Notes under the pieces: model-generated | Databases searched by the model: none | Told to the model about the DNA's origin: nothing | Seen by the model: the letters and a program-made list of their open reading frames with translations, nothing else | Assembly (NCBI GenBank): GCA_027488865.1 | Contig: JAIYAU010000025.1 | Location: 254,359-318,358, forward strand | DNA from: Cytophagaceae bacterium | Lineage (GTDB): Bacteria > Bacteroidota > Bacteroidia > Cytophagales > UBA9547 | Length of the DNA stretch: 64,000 nucleotides | Direction of reading: 5' to 3' | Made by a program: the position numbers and the translations under genes | Shown here: piece after piece, positions 1 through 8,568 of the stretch | Layout of the letters: each line of letters opens with the position of its first letter | How positions within the stretch are numbered: the stretch's first letter is position 1

Positions 1-70
1 GTTGAGAATAGAATCAGATTAAAAATAGCAAAAGGCAAGTATTCCCTACAACTTCCACCATTCAATAATA

Positions 71-2533
71 ATGAAATTAACACTAATTTTAGTTGCATTC
101 CTTTTCATTAATTCCATCATCAACGCACAAAACCCATCCAGTTACAAAAACATAAGGTATAATGCTACTGAATATTATAGGCTTGAAGAATATCAAAAAG
201 CATTGCCATTGTTATTAAAAGTGGATAGCCTCAAACCAAACCAAGGAAGTATTATTTATAAAATTGGAGTAAGTCATTACAATATTGGACATCGTGTTTT
301 GGCATTTCCATATTTGAAAAAAGCAGCTGCACTAGGTACTAAAGATATGTATGTTGATTATTACTTAGGAAGGTGTTATCACCTTTTCCATAAATTTGAT
401 TCTGCAAAGCTTTATTTAGAACAATACAAAAAATTAATCTCAAAAAAGAAGAAACCAAAATACGATATTACACTGGTTAACAGATACATAACCATGTGTG
501 AGGTAGGAAAAGAACTCATAAGCAAGCCCGTTGAAGTTACAATAACAAACCTAGGAAACAAAATAAACTCAAAATATCCTGATTATGCCCCCGTTATTTC
601 AGCAGATGAAACTGTACTTATTTTTACCTCTAGGAGAACAAATACTATAGGAGGGCAAACTGATCCTGGCGACGACCAACACTTTGAAGATCTGTACATC
701 TGTACAAGGGAACATCCTGATTCTGCTTGGAGTGATGCTGTAAATATGGGGTCAAACATTAATACAGAGTCGCACGATGCTAGTATTGGTTTGTCACCTG
801 ATGGTCAAGAACTTTTTGTATATAGATCGTCAAACGACAATAAGTCGGGTATCTCAGGAGATATTTGGGTGAGTGACTTACGCGGAAGCGAATGGACACC
901 TCCATCCAAGATGCATAAAAATATTAATTCAACCTACTGGGAACCTAGCTGTAGCGTAACGCCGGACGAAAAAACCATGTATTTTTCAAGTAATAAACCT
1001 GGCGGAGTGGGCGGAAGAGATATTTATGTTTCTAAAAAAATAGCTGGAGACGATTGGACCGAGCCTCAGAACCTCGGCAATTCAATCAATACCGAACAAG
1101 ATGAAGACGCTCCTTTTATCCATCCAGATGGTAAAACGCTATTTTTTAGCTCTAGAGCACATCATAATATGGGTGGTTTTGATATTTTTACCTCCACTTT
1201 TGACGAAAAGTCGAATACTTGGTCCTCTCCACAAAATCTAGGATATCCAATCAATACCGCAGATGATGATATATTTTTTGTATGGTCACCTGATGGAACA
1301 AAGGCTTATTTTTCTTCTATTAGAGAAGACAGTTATGGGGATAAAGACGTTTATTTATTAAAAAGACCCGATATTCATAATTTTATAATTGTATTAAAAG
1401 GTAAAATTCTATCTAAAGAAAGCAAAAAACCAATAGCTGCTACTATTTCAATAACAGATTTAGGAACAAATCAGCTAGCTGGAATATTTAACTCAAATAG
1501 TTTTAATGGCAAATTCACCTCAATTATGAATCCGGGCAAGAACTACGCAATAACGATAGAAGCACCTGGACATCTTTTTTATTCCGAAAATATCAATATC
1601 CCTGATGAAAAAACCTTTAAAGAAATAACCAAAGAAATTTTACTAGAACCTATTAACGAAGGGAGTAAAACGGCACTTAACAATGTTTTTTTTGAAACAA
1701 ATTCTTCTACTTTGAAACCAGATTCTTATTTAGAGCTAGATAGAATTGCCAAAGTATTAAATGACAATAAAAATCTATTTGTTGAAATTGCTGGGCATAC
1801 CGACTCAACTGGTTCAAAGGAGGTTAATAAAAAATTATCACAACAAAGAGCCGATGCGCTTGTAAAATATCTTAATAATAAAGGAATAGATAAGGCTCGC
1901 TTTCAAGCCATTGGATATGGCGATCAATTTCCTGTAGCGAGTAATGCGACGGAGGAAGGAAGAGGCCAAAATAGAAGAACTGAAATGATTGTGGTAGAAT
2001 CGTTGCCTGAAAATAAAAAGTTTGATCAAATCATCTCTACCCTTGACAGTGGTTGGTATTATAAGCAAAAAAACCAAATCGAAAAGTTAATTGCTGCTGA
2101 AAAAGTACAAAAAAACCTAAATGAAAAAATTATTGAAGGAAAAAAACAAGATGTTGACCTAAAAACACCTGTTGTGCTACTTGACATTTCTAAGATCAAA
2201 GTTTCCAACTTATATTATCCACCAGCCAAATACGAGTTAAATGATACTGCAAAAATAATATTAGACTCCTTATCTCAACTTCTAAAATTACATCCTTTAG
2301 TTAAAATAAAACTCATAAGCCATACTGATGATATTAATACCATCAAGTTTAATTATCAATTGGCGGTAAAACGACTTGATATAATTATTAAATATCTAGC
2401 ATCCAAAGGAATTGACAAATCCAAGCTCAAAGCTATTCCTGTAGGTGAACTTTTACCAATATCCGACAATAGTACACCTGAAGGGCGAAAATTAAATAGA
2501 AGAGTGGAAATAAAAATAATTAGCAAAAAATAA
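71..2533 (+). CDS. PorE-like OmpA-family protein with TPR, PD40 and two OmpA domains
   Basis: An 820-residue exported protein starting with a signal peptide ending near SIINAQ. In order it shows a TPR-like helical region (about 30-130), PD40/WD40-like beta-propeller blades (about 165-430, with repeated YFSS...GGxDI motifs), a carboxypeptidase-regulatory-like beta domain (about 437-520), an OmpA C-terminal peptidoglycan-binding domain (GHTD around 575-578, ending in GRGQNRRTE) and a second, weaker OmpA domain (SHTDD around 750, ending in GRKLNRRVE). TPR-PD40-CRD-OmpA is the architecture of PorE, which anchors the type IX secretion machinery to peptidoglycan; the extra C-terminal OmpA domain is unusual. 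No other T9SS gene is visible here, so a general envelope-anchoring role is also possible. Family is sure, the T9SS role is inference. Confidence 0.85.
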   Translation: MKLTLILVAFLFINSIINAQNPSSYKNIRYNATEYYRLEEYQKALPLLLKVDSLKPNQGSIIYKIGVSHYNIGHRVLAFPYLKKAAALGTKDMYVDYYLGRCYHLFHKFDSAKLYLEQYKKLISKKKKPKYDITLVNRYITMCEVGKELISKPVEVTITNLGNKINSKYPDYAPVISADETVLIFTSRRTNTIGGQTDPGDDQHFEDLYICTREHPDSAWSDAVNMGSNINTESHDASIGLSPDGQELFVYRSSNDNKSGISGDIWVSDLRGSEWTPPSKMHKNINSTYWEPSCSVTPDEKTMYFSSNKPGGVGGRDIYVSKKIAGDDWTEPQNLGNSINTEQDEDAPFIHPDGKTLFFSSRAHHNMGGFDIFTSTFDEKSNTWSSPQNLGYPINTADDDIFFVWSPDGTKAYFSSIREDSYGDKDVYLLKRPDIHNFIIVLKGKILSKESKKPIAATISITDLGTNQLAGIFNSNSFNGKFTSIMNPGKNYAITIEAPGHLFYSENINIPDEKTFKEITKEILLEPINEGSKTALNNVFFETNSSTLKPDSYLELDRIAKVLNDNKNLFVEIAGHTDSTGSKEVNKKLSQQRADALVKYLNNKGIDKARFQAIGYGDQFPVASNATEEGRGQNRRTEMIVVESLPENKKFDQIISTLDSGWYYKQKNQIEKLIAAEKVQKNLNEKIIEGKKQDVDLKTPVVLLDISKIKVSNLYYPPAKYELNDTAKIILDSLSQLLKLHPLVKIKLISHTDDINTIKFNYQLAVKRLDIIIKYLASKGIDKSKLKAIPVGELLPISDNSTPEGRKLNRRVEIKIISKK

Positions 2534-2551
2534 TAAAAAAAGTTAATCCTA

Positions 2552-2583
2552 TTGCAGATTAGCCAAAAGCGTTCTTAAATTTG
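2552..2583 (+). promoter_or_regulatory. Bacteroidota-type promoter for the DUF1573-yajC operon
   Basis: A -33 TTG (2552-2554) and a -7 element TAAATTTG (2576-2583, matches TAnnTTTG) are separated by 21 nt. The predicted transcript starts near 2590, about 11 nt before the ATG at 2601. It lies just after the end of the upstream gene and would drive the five-gene run to 5296. Confidence 0.6.
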
Positions 2584-2600
2584 TACTAGAATTTAATAAT

Positions 2601-3056
2601 ATGAAAAAAGTAATAATTAGTATTGCACTAATAACTTCGTGTTTTGTTGGCTGTAAAAAAAGTGAAAGCCCAGTTGATAATAAAGGTACAGATAGCAATC
2701 CAAAACCTACTAACATTGAAGCCCCGAAGGACACCGTTAATTTACCAATAATTACTTTTGAGCAAGCAGACTTTGATTTTGGTACCATTAAACAAGGAGA
2801 ACTTGTAAAGCATGTATTTAAATTTACCAACACTGGAAAAGCAGCATTGATAATAGACCAAGCAGTTGCCTCTTGTGGTTGTACCGTACCAAAATGGCCA
2901 AAAGATCCCATCAAGCCTGGCGAATCAGGTGAAATATACGCAGAATTCAATAGTGCTGGAAAGCAAGGTGTTCAAAAAAAGACCATTTCCATCAAAGCCA
3001 ACACTAATCCTGATCAAACTGTAATTACGCTTACCGGAAAAGTAAATGTAGATTAG
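2601..3056 (+). CDS. DUF1573 domain lipoprotein
   Basis: A 151-residue protein with a lipoprotein signal peptide (lipobox cysteine C18, FVGC) and a low-complexity linker, followed by one DUF1573 domain (about 50-148). The domain carries the hallmark F-D-F-G-x-I-x-x-G near its start, a CGC motif, and the P-x-K-P-G-E-S-G turn. DUF1573 domains have an Ig-like fold and are abundant in Bacteroidota envelopes, with no defined biochemical role. It is first in the operon with yajC, an arrangement common in the phylum where nusB often precedes it; here nusB lies elsewhere, at 40290-41429. Confidence 0.9.
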   Translation: MKKVIISIALITSCFVGCKKSESPVDNKGTDSNPKPTNIEAPKDTVNLPIITFEQADFDFGTIKQGELVKHVFKFTNTGKAALIIDQAVASCGCTVPKWPKDPIKPGESGEIYAEFNSAGKQGVQKKTISIKANTNPDQTVITLTGKVNVD

Positions 3057-3092
3057 TGCTACGATTTTAACAATTAACTTAAATTTAAAACA

Positions 3093-3407
3093 ATGTTTAT
3101 TAATTCAATTTTATTACAAGCAGCAGGTGGTGGCATGGATTACAAAATGCTCATAATGATGGGCTTGGTGTTTGTAGTTTTCTATTTTTTCATGATACGT
3201 CCACAACAAAAAAAGCAAAAAGATGCTGTAAAATGGAGAAATGAACTAAAAAAGGGTGATAAGGTCGTAACCATAGGTGGATTATACGCTACTGTGGTAT
3301 CGGTTAATGATGACAATATCGTGATTGAACCAGATCCTGGGGTAAGATTAACATTCAGCCGTGAGTCTATCTCAATGGAAGCGAGCCAAAAAGCACAAAA
3401 AGCGTAA
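3093..3407 (+). CDS. yajC: Preprotein translocase subunit YajC
   Basis: A 104-residue inner-membrane protein with one transmembrane helix (about 17-36) followed by the YajC signature FFMIRPQQKKQK and a short cytoplasmic domain (KKGDKVVTIGG). YajC associates with SecDF and the SecYEG translocon. The length is typical. Its TAA overlaps the next ATG (TAATG), so the downstream YbbR-like gene is translationally coupled to it. Confidence 0.96.
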   Translation: MFINSILLQAAGGGMDYKMLIMMGLVFVVFYFFMIRPQQKKQKDAVKWRNELKKGDKVVTIGGLYATVVSVNDDNIVIEPDPGVRLTFSRESISMEASQKAQKA

Positions 3408-4108
3408 TGAGAAAACTTATATTCTGGCTACTTAATCCGGTTAGAAAATTTAAAAAAGGCGACTTTATTGTAGTCGCCTTTTGTATTTTAGCAGCAGGTA
3501 TATTTTGGTTTTTTAATGCCCTCAATCGAGAATATTCTACTGTAATAAATTACCCTATTAGGTTTTTATACAATAAAAATGAGATATGTCCAATATCAAA
3601 ATTACCAGCAAACATACCCATGAAAGTAAGTGGATATGGATGGAGATTATTAAATAGAAGCATTAACTCCCAATTTGTCCCTTTCGAATTTGAAGTAAAT
3701 TCTACTACAAAAAAGCCTGCTATTAATACTGGTTATTTGGCAACACAACTAACAGATCAACTTAATGGATTACAGGTAAATAAAATTTACAACGATTCAT
3801 TAGATATTATTTTTGAAAAAATTGTCACTAAAGAAATCATTTTAACCATTCACGAAAACGAGATTTCAATAGCCAAAAATCATAAAATAGACTCCAAGAT
3901 AATTATTGAACCATCCTCTATAATTGTTACAGGACCTTTGTCTGCCCTTAAACAAATTTCAGACACTGTAGTAATACCAATATACAAAAAAAATATAGAC
4001 TACTCTTATTCTGAAAGCCTTAATATAAACTACTTAGAAAAAAATCAGGTAAAGAGTAATCATTCTAAAATAAGAGTGAGTTTTGATGTAGTTAAACATG
4101 AAAATTAA
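3407..4108 (+). CDS. YbbR-like membrane-anchored protein
   Basis: A 233-residue protein with a cytoplasmic N-terminus, one transmembrane helix (about 20-37) and an extracytoplasmic beta-rich region. The segment with GPLSALKQI near residue 180 resembles the repeat of YbbR domains (small periplasmic beta modules, CdaR family), and Bacteroidota carry such a gene between yajC and coaE. Overlaps both neighbours by one base at TAATG junctions, giving a tight operon. Function in this phylum is not established; the YbbR assignment rests on fold-like features and position. Confidence 0.7.
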   Translation: MRKLIFWLLNPVRKFKKGDFIVVAFCILAAGIFWFFNALNREYSTVINYPIRFLYNKNEICPISKLPANIPMKVSGYGWRLLNRSINSQFVPFEFEVNSTTKKPAINTGYLATQLTDQLNGLQVNKIYNDSLDIIFEKIVTKEIILTIHENEISIAKNHKIDSKIIIEPSSIIVTGPLSALKQISDTVVIPIYKKNIDYSYSESLNINYLEKNQVKSNHSKIRVSFDVVKHEN

Positions 4109-4755
4109 TGAATAGCCCACTTCAAATTGGAGTAACTGGAGGAATAGGGAGTGGGAAAAGTACTATTTGTAAAATTTTTAATATACTAGGAATATCTAGC
4201 TATGACTCAGATAGCCGAGCAAAATGGTTAAACAACAACGACCAAAGAGTAATAGCCGAAATACAGAAAGTATTTGGGCCTATGATATATATTAATGGTC
4301 AACTTGATACCAAAGCATTATCCAAAGTAGTATTTGGTGATAAAATCCAACTCGAAAAGCTCAATAGTATTGTTCATCCAGCGGTGTCTAAAGATTTTGA
4401 ATATTGGGCAAGTGCTCGCAAGAATTCAGCTTATATTATTAAAGAAGCAGCGTTAATATTTGAAACAGGAATTAACAACAAACTTGATGCGGTAATTACA
4501 GTTTATTCCCCGTTAGAACTAAGGATAAAAAGAATTCAAAACAGAGACCATCAAAGATCAAAAGAACAAATTCTGAGTATAATAAACCAACAAATGGAGG
4601 ATGAAAAAAAGGTTGCATTAGCAGATTTTGTTATTTATAATAATGAGAAAAGTCTTATTATACCGCAAATTTTGAGTATTCATCAAGCTTTATCGACAAA
4701 GGTTCTTAGTAATAAAAATAATAAATTTAATGGAAGGTCATTTTCGCACAGTTAA
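4108..4755 (+). CDS. coaE: Dephospho-CoA kinase
   Basis: Catalyses the last step of CoA synthesis, phosphorylating the 3'-OH of dephospho-CoA. A P-loop GGIGSGKST occupies residues 11-19, followed by the DSDSRAKWL segment typical of CoaE, the IVHPAV lid region and the KEAALIFETG motif. The 215-residue length is normal. The gene starts inside the stop of the YbbR-like gene, and its last 26 bases overlap the start of the thioesterase gene, which suggests translational coupling of two CoA-related enzymes. Confidence 0.96.
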   Translation: MNSPLQIGVTGGIGSGKSTICKIFNILGISSYDSDSRAKWLNNNDQRVIAEIQKVFGPMIYINGQLDTKALSKVVFGDKIQLEKLNSIVHPAVSKDFEYWASARKNSAYIIKEAALIFETGINNKLDAVITVYSPLELRIKRIQNRDHQRSKEQILSIINQQMEDEKKVALADFVIYNNEKSLIIPQILSIHQALSTKVLSNKNNKFNGRSFSHS

Positions 4756-5296
4756 TTATTCTCGTACCACCATTACAGAGTTAATGATTCCTGCTTATGC
4801 CAACTTTGGTGGTAAAATACATGGTGGTATTATTTTATCCCTAATGGATAAAGTGGCTTACGCTTGTGCTTCCAAACACGCTGGAAACTATTGCGTAACA
4901 GCAAGCATTGATACGGTAGATTTTCTAAAACCAATTGAAGTAGGAGAAATGGTTTCACTTTTAGCCTCAATAAACCATGTAGGCAAAAGTTCGATGGTAG
5001 TCGGCATAAAGGTAGTTGCGGAAGATTTTAAAAAAGGTACTATTAAGCACACCAATACTTCCTTTTTTACAATGGTAGCTAAAGATGACGAAGGAAAACT
5101 CACAGAAGTACCAGGATTAATATTAGAAACAAGAGAGGACGTTCGTAGATTTCTAGAAGCGATTAAAAGGAAAGAAATCAAAAAGACGTACAAAACAGAA
5201 TTGGATAACGCCAAAACTAACCTTGAAATTGAGGATGAGTTTTATAAATTAGAAAAAGAACGTTGCCAAGTCGATTGGAACTTGAAAGCAGAGTAA
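4730..5296 (+). CDS. Acyl-CoA thioesterase (hotdog fold, YciA-like)
   Basis: A 188-residue hotdog-fold enzyme. The N-terminal half contains the family motif N-F-G-G-K-I-H-G-G, equivalent to the catalytic/CoA-binding turn of YciA/BACH acyl-CoA hydrolases, then D-K-V-A-Y-A and VDFLKPIEVGE. The C-terminal 50 residues are charged and helical and extend past the minimal domain. It would hydrolyse acyl-CoA to free acid and CoA in the cytoplasm. Last gene of the yajC-coaE operon; the chosen ATG overlaps coaE by 26 bp and gives the expected N-terminus. Confidence 0.9.
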   Translation: MEGHFRTVNYSRTTITELMIPAYANFGGKIHGGIILSLMDKVAYACASKHAGNYCVTASIDTVDFLKPIEVGEMVSLLASINHVGKSSMVVGIKVVAEDFKKGTIKHTNTSFFTMVAKDDEGKLTEVPGLILETREDVRRFLEAIKRKEIKKTYKTELDNAKTNLEIEDEFYKLEKERCQVDWNLKAE

Positions 5297-5321
5297 GTAC
5301 AACCAAATAAAATTGTGAATT

Positions 5322-7124
5322 TTATTCAAAAAAGACACCTTTTCTAATATAATCCTCAAGATAACTTCTTTTGATTTCTTTCCTAAGGTATTTTTCGATT
5401 ACTAAACTCGCCAAAGGGGCCGCAGCTGTAGCTCCCCATCCAGCATTTTCCATTACAACAGCAATGGCTATAGTAGGATTGTCTTTTGGAGCAAATCCAA
5501 AAAACAAGGAGTGATCTTTACCATGAGGATTTTCTGCTGTACCAGTTTTGCCACAAATGCTCATAACGGTTGACCTAGCCATGGTTGCAGTACCAGCACT
5601 TACCACATCTTCCATAGCTTCAACCATAGAATTGAAATAAATCTTATTAATATTTAATTCATGTTTTTCTACATATTCCTTTCTAATCATTCTTTTTTCT
5701 CCAATACTTTTGATTAAATGAGGGGTGTAGTAATAACCCCGATTTGCAAAAATACATGCTAGGTTGGCTAGTTGAATAGGCGTTTCAAGGATTTCTCCTT
5801 GCCCAAGCCCTAATGAATAGATGGTTTCAAATGCCCATCGGTTTTCTCCAAAATACTTATTGTAAAATTTAACTGAAGGCAAATTACCATTTTTTTCATT
5901 TGGAAGATCAATGCCTAACTTCTTTGCCAAGCCAAATTTAAGAGCATTTTCACGCCAAACTTCAAAACTCTTTCTAGTATCAACAAAGGCATTTGTAGAA
6001 AATCCTTGGTACATTAATTTTTTAAATACAAAATAGGCATAGGGATTACATGAATATTGCACACCTGTATGAAAATTAGCAGAAGAATGTCTCCCGTGGC
6101 AATTAACTAAACTTCGTTGGCAAGGAAAGACTTGATTGGTATCTAACAACCCAAGTTTAAGAGCAATCATATAATTAATAGGTTTAAAAGTAGACCCAGG
6201 AGGATACATCGCCATAAGTGGCCTATTAAATAATGGCTTGAGACTATCCAAAACTAATTTCCGATAATTTTTAGAAAAATCTTTACCAGTAAGCAAATTA
6301 GGGTCATAAGAAGGGCTAGACACAAAGGCAAGCACTTCCCCAGTTTTAGGTTCAATGGCTACTATACTACCAATCTGGCCTTGCATTAATAGCTCCGCAT
6401 ATTGTTGAAGTTCAATATCAATTGTGGCTTTTAGATCTTTGCCAGCCACAGATAAGGTATCAAATTTACCTTCTAGAAATGAGCCCTTTTCTACTCCTTT
6501 TACATTGACCATCACGTACTTTACTCCACGTTGTCCTCTTAATTCTGGTTCATATTTTTCTTCTATGCCACTTATACCTACATAATCACCTGCGCGGTAG
6601 TTATTAACACCTAGAAGTTCTATTTTTTCTTGACTTACCTCCCCAATGTAACCCAAAGCGTTGGCGAGACATTTGTAAGGATAGTTACGAACTGACCTTG
6701 CTTGAACATAAAAACCAGGATAGTTAACTAACTTATCTTGAATGCGAGCAAAATCTTCGTTACCTAAGGTTGGTAAAAAAACAGATGGCTTAACCTGGGA
6801 GTATTTTTTTGCTGCTAAAAAAGTTTTAATATAATCTTCCTTACTTAAATTGAAATTTTGTAAAAATTGTGCCGTATCACCAATATTAACTTTTCTAGGC
6901 ACCATCATGATATCAAATACAGGTGTATTGGCTACCAACATTTTATTATTTCTATCAAAAATTACACCTCTGTAAGGATATACTATTACCTTATGAACAG
7001 CATTGTTCATGGCGTCTTCTTTGTACTTACTATCAATTACCTGTATAAAGAAAAGTTTCACCAAAAAAGCAAAACTAATCAAGATTATAGCCAATTGAAT
7101 CAATTGCTTTCTGTTTTCTCTCAT
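5322..7124 (-). CDS. mrdA: Penicillin-binding protein 2 (peptidoglycan transpeptidase)
   Basis: A 600-residue bitopic membrane protein with an N-terminal transmembrane helix (about 9-27), a PBP dimerisation domain (about 45-215) and a transpeptidase domain. The active-site SxxK is S311-T-F-K314 in PPGSTFKP, the SxN motif is SCN in YSCNPYAYF, and the KTG motif is in GKTGTAEN. PBP2 crosslinks lateral-wall peptidoglycan as the partner of RodA in the elongasome. Its ATG overlaps the mreD stop (ATGA). RodA is not found in the window; in related genomes it usually follows. Confidence 0.95.
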   Translation of the reverse strand: MRENRKQLIQLAIILISFAFLVKLFFIQVIDSKYKEDAMNNAVHKVIVYPYRGVIFDRNNKMLVANTPVFDIMMVPRKVNIGDTAQFLQNFNLSKEDYIKTFLAAKKYSQVKPSVFLPTLGNEDFARIQDKLVNYPGFYVQARSVRNYPYKCLANALGYIGEVSQEKIELLGVNNYRAGDYVGISGIEEKYEPELRGQRGVKYVMVNVKGVEKGSFLEGKFDTLSVAGKDLKATIDIELQQYAELLMQGQIGSIVAIEPKTGEVLAFVSSPSYDPNLLTGKDFSKNYRKLVLDSLKPLFNRPLMAMYPPGSTFKPINYMIALKLGLLDTNQVFPCQRSLVNCHGRHSSANFHTGVQYSCNPYAYFVFKKLMYQGFSTNAFVDTRKSFEVWRENALKFGLAKKLGIDLPNEKNGNLPSVKFYNKYFGENRWAFETIYSLGLGQGEILETPIQLANLACIFANRGYYYTPHLIKSIGEKRMIRKEYVEKHELNINKIYFNSMVEAMEDVVSAGTATMARSTVMSICGKTGTAENPHGKDHSLFFGFAPKDNPTIAIAVVMENAGWGATAAAPLASLVIEKYLRKEIKRSYLEDYIRKGVFFE

Positions 7125-7642
7125 CGATTGTTACTAGGAGGATAAATCAAAAATTCACCAATAGTGAGTAATAGCACCGTAAAAATGGTACTACAGAAAA
7201 TTTTCAACAACGTATAAAAAAATAAATGTAAAGAGGCTATTTCCAAAAAAAACAAAGCAAAATGATGAATAAATACAAATATAAATAGATATGGAATATA
7301 CCATGTTAAGCCTAAATCCTTAATAGACAAAGAGATATTGTTATCATAACCACCTGTTGGAGTAAGAAAATGTACAAGGTATTTTCTAAAATAGCATACC
7401 AGTACACAAGCCGCAGTATGCATCCCCAAAGTGTCGTAAAACAAATCCATTATAAACCCAATCACAAAACCTATGGTAATCAACACGGATCTATTTGTTT
7501 CTACAGGTAAAAAGGCAATCATACCTATGTATACAAAACTAAAAGCTACCCCAAATAGTACAAAATTTCTTACTAATAAGAGTTGTATCAGAAACAACAA
7601 TACCATTGAAACAATATGTTTCAAGATTATACTAGTGTTCAT
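7121..7642 (-). CDS. mreD: Rod shape-determining protein MreD
   Basis: A 173-residue, very hydrophobic integral membrane protein with five or six predicted helices. MreD sequences diverge strongly, but this one has the usual size and position between mreC and mrdA, and contains F-I-M-D-L-F-Y-D-T-L-G-M-H, matching the conserved G-x-x-x-D-x-x-x-x-x-x-G-x-H pattern. It belongs to the elongasome membrane complex with MreC, PBP2 and RodA. It overlaps both neighbours by 4 bases (ATGA), showing translational coupling. Confidence 0.9.
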   Translation of the reverse strand: MNTSIILKHIVSMVLLFLIQLLLVRNFVLFGVAFSFVYIGMIAFLPVETNRSVLITIGFVIGFIMDLFYDTLGMHTAACVLVCYFRKYLVHFLTPTGGYDNNISLSIKDLGLTWYIPYLFIFVFIHHFALFFLEIASLHLFFYTLLKIFCSTIFTVLLLTIGEFLIYPPSNNR

Positions 7643-8487
7643 TGTTTTTTTTCGTCTTTATCTGCTGTTGTCAATTTTTCTAGGGAGTCTTGTTGAAGTA
7701 CAAGATTATTTTTAACCAAATAGACATAATTGAGCCTGCTATAATCAGAGGACAATCTTAATCGAAGTCGATAGAAAGTTTCGTCACCTTTAATATCAAT
7801 TTTGTTTACAAACCCTATTAAAATGCCTTCGGGGTAAACCGCGCTATATCCAGAAGTAACAACCGTATCCCCCATTTTAACTGTTATATGCCTAGGAACG
7901 TACAAAAATGAAGCTTCTCTAAAATCAGCTCCTTCCCATCTTATTGTTCCGGATGCACCATTCTTTTGCAATTTAGCTGAAACGTACATTCCTGAATGTA
8001 AAACACTGTACACTGTAGAAAAGTGTTTGGAACAACTTTTAACTTTACCGACGATTCCATTAGGACCAGTTACTCCCATATCGGGAAGTACCCCATCTTG
8101 AGTTCCTTTATTTATTGTTAAGTAATTGTTATATCTCATTGTGGATAAATTTACAACTTTAGCCACTTGAAAATCAAACTTTTTCACAACTAACGAATCC
8201 GTACTTTTGGTTAATGAGCTGTCTATCATAAACTTACTTTGTTCAATTTTTCCTTTTAACAAAGCATTTTCTTCGGCTAAAGATTTGTTAACAACCGCAA
8301 GATTAAAATAGTCATTAAGACGATCAGAAAAAGTAAGAAAATTTCCTACATAATAGTTAGCAGTGTTAACAGCTGCAGTATTATGGTATTTGTTATTGAC
8401 CACCATAAGCCATATGGCCAATATTTCTAAGAGCAAAAAGTAAAAAAATGTTTTAAACCTATTAAAAAATAAAAGAAGGCGATACAT
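7639..8487 (-). CDS. mreC: Rod shape-determining protein MreC
   Basis: A 282-residue protein with a short cytoplasmic tail, one transmembrane helix (about 13-29), a coiled-coil segment (about 60-95, NKSLAEENALLKGKIEQ) and a beta-barrel extracytoplasmic domain with typical INKGTQDGVLPDMGVTGPNGIVG and YPEGILIGFV motifs. MreC dimers activate PBP2 and scaffold the elongasome. The last four bases overlap mreD. The start follows an 81-bp intergenic stretch after mreB that holds an inverted repeat. Confidence 0.94.
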   Translation of the reverse strand: MYRLLLFFNRFKTFFYFLLLEILAIWLMVVNNKYHNTAAVNTANYYVGNFLTFSDRLNDYFNLAVVNKSLAEENALLKGKIEQSKFMIDSSLTKSTDSLVVKKFDFQVAKVVNLSTMRYNNYLTINKGTQDGVLPDMGVTGPNGIVGKVKSCSKHFSTVYSVLHSGMYVSAKLQKNGASGTIRWEGADFREASFLYVPRHITVKMGDTVVTSGYSAVYPEGILIGFVNKIDIKGDETFYRLRLRLSSDYSRLNYVYLVKNNLVLQQDSLEKLTTADKDEKKQ

Positions 8488-8528
8488 TTTTGCAAACTAT
8501 TAAAGACCCATTAATGATGATTTGTTTT

Positions 8529-8552
8529 AAGGCTATTATCTTTAATAGCCTT
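8529..8552. repeat. Inverted repeat between mreB and mreC
   Basis: AAGGCTATTA (8529-8538) pairs perfectly with TAATAGCCTT (8543-8552) around a 4-nt loop. Neither strand shows a run of T after the stem, so it is not a standard intrinsic terminator. It could be an attenuator or an mRNA processing/stability element that sets the MreB:MreC ratio. Function is unproven. Confidence 0.6.
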
Positions 8553-8568
8553 ATTAATCATTACTTTG

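Noticed and set aside
1-111. Partial open frame at the left edge in frame 1, ending in TAA at 109-111
   Set aside because: It overlaps the signal peptide of the OmpA gene by 41 bp; frame 2 ends at a stop at 20-22, equally compatible with the 3' end of an upstream gene. Too little sequence to decide.
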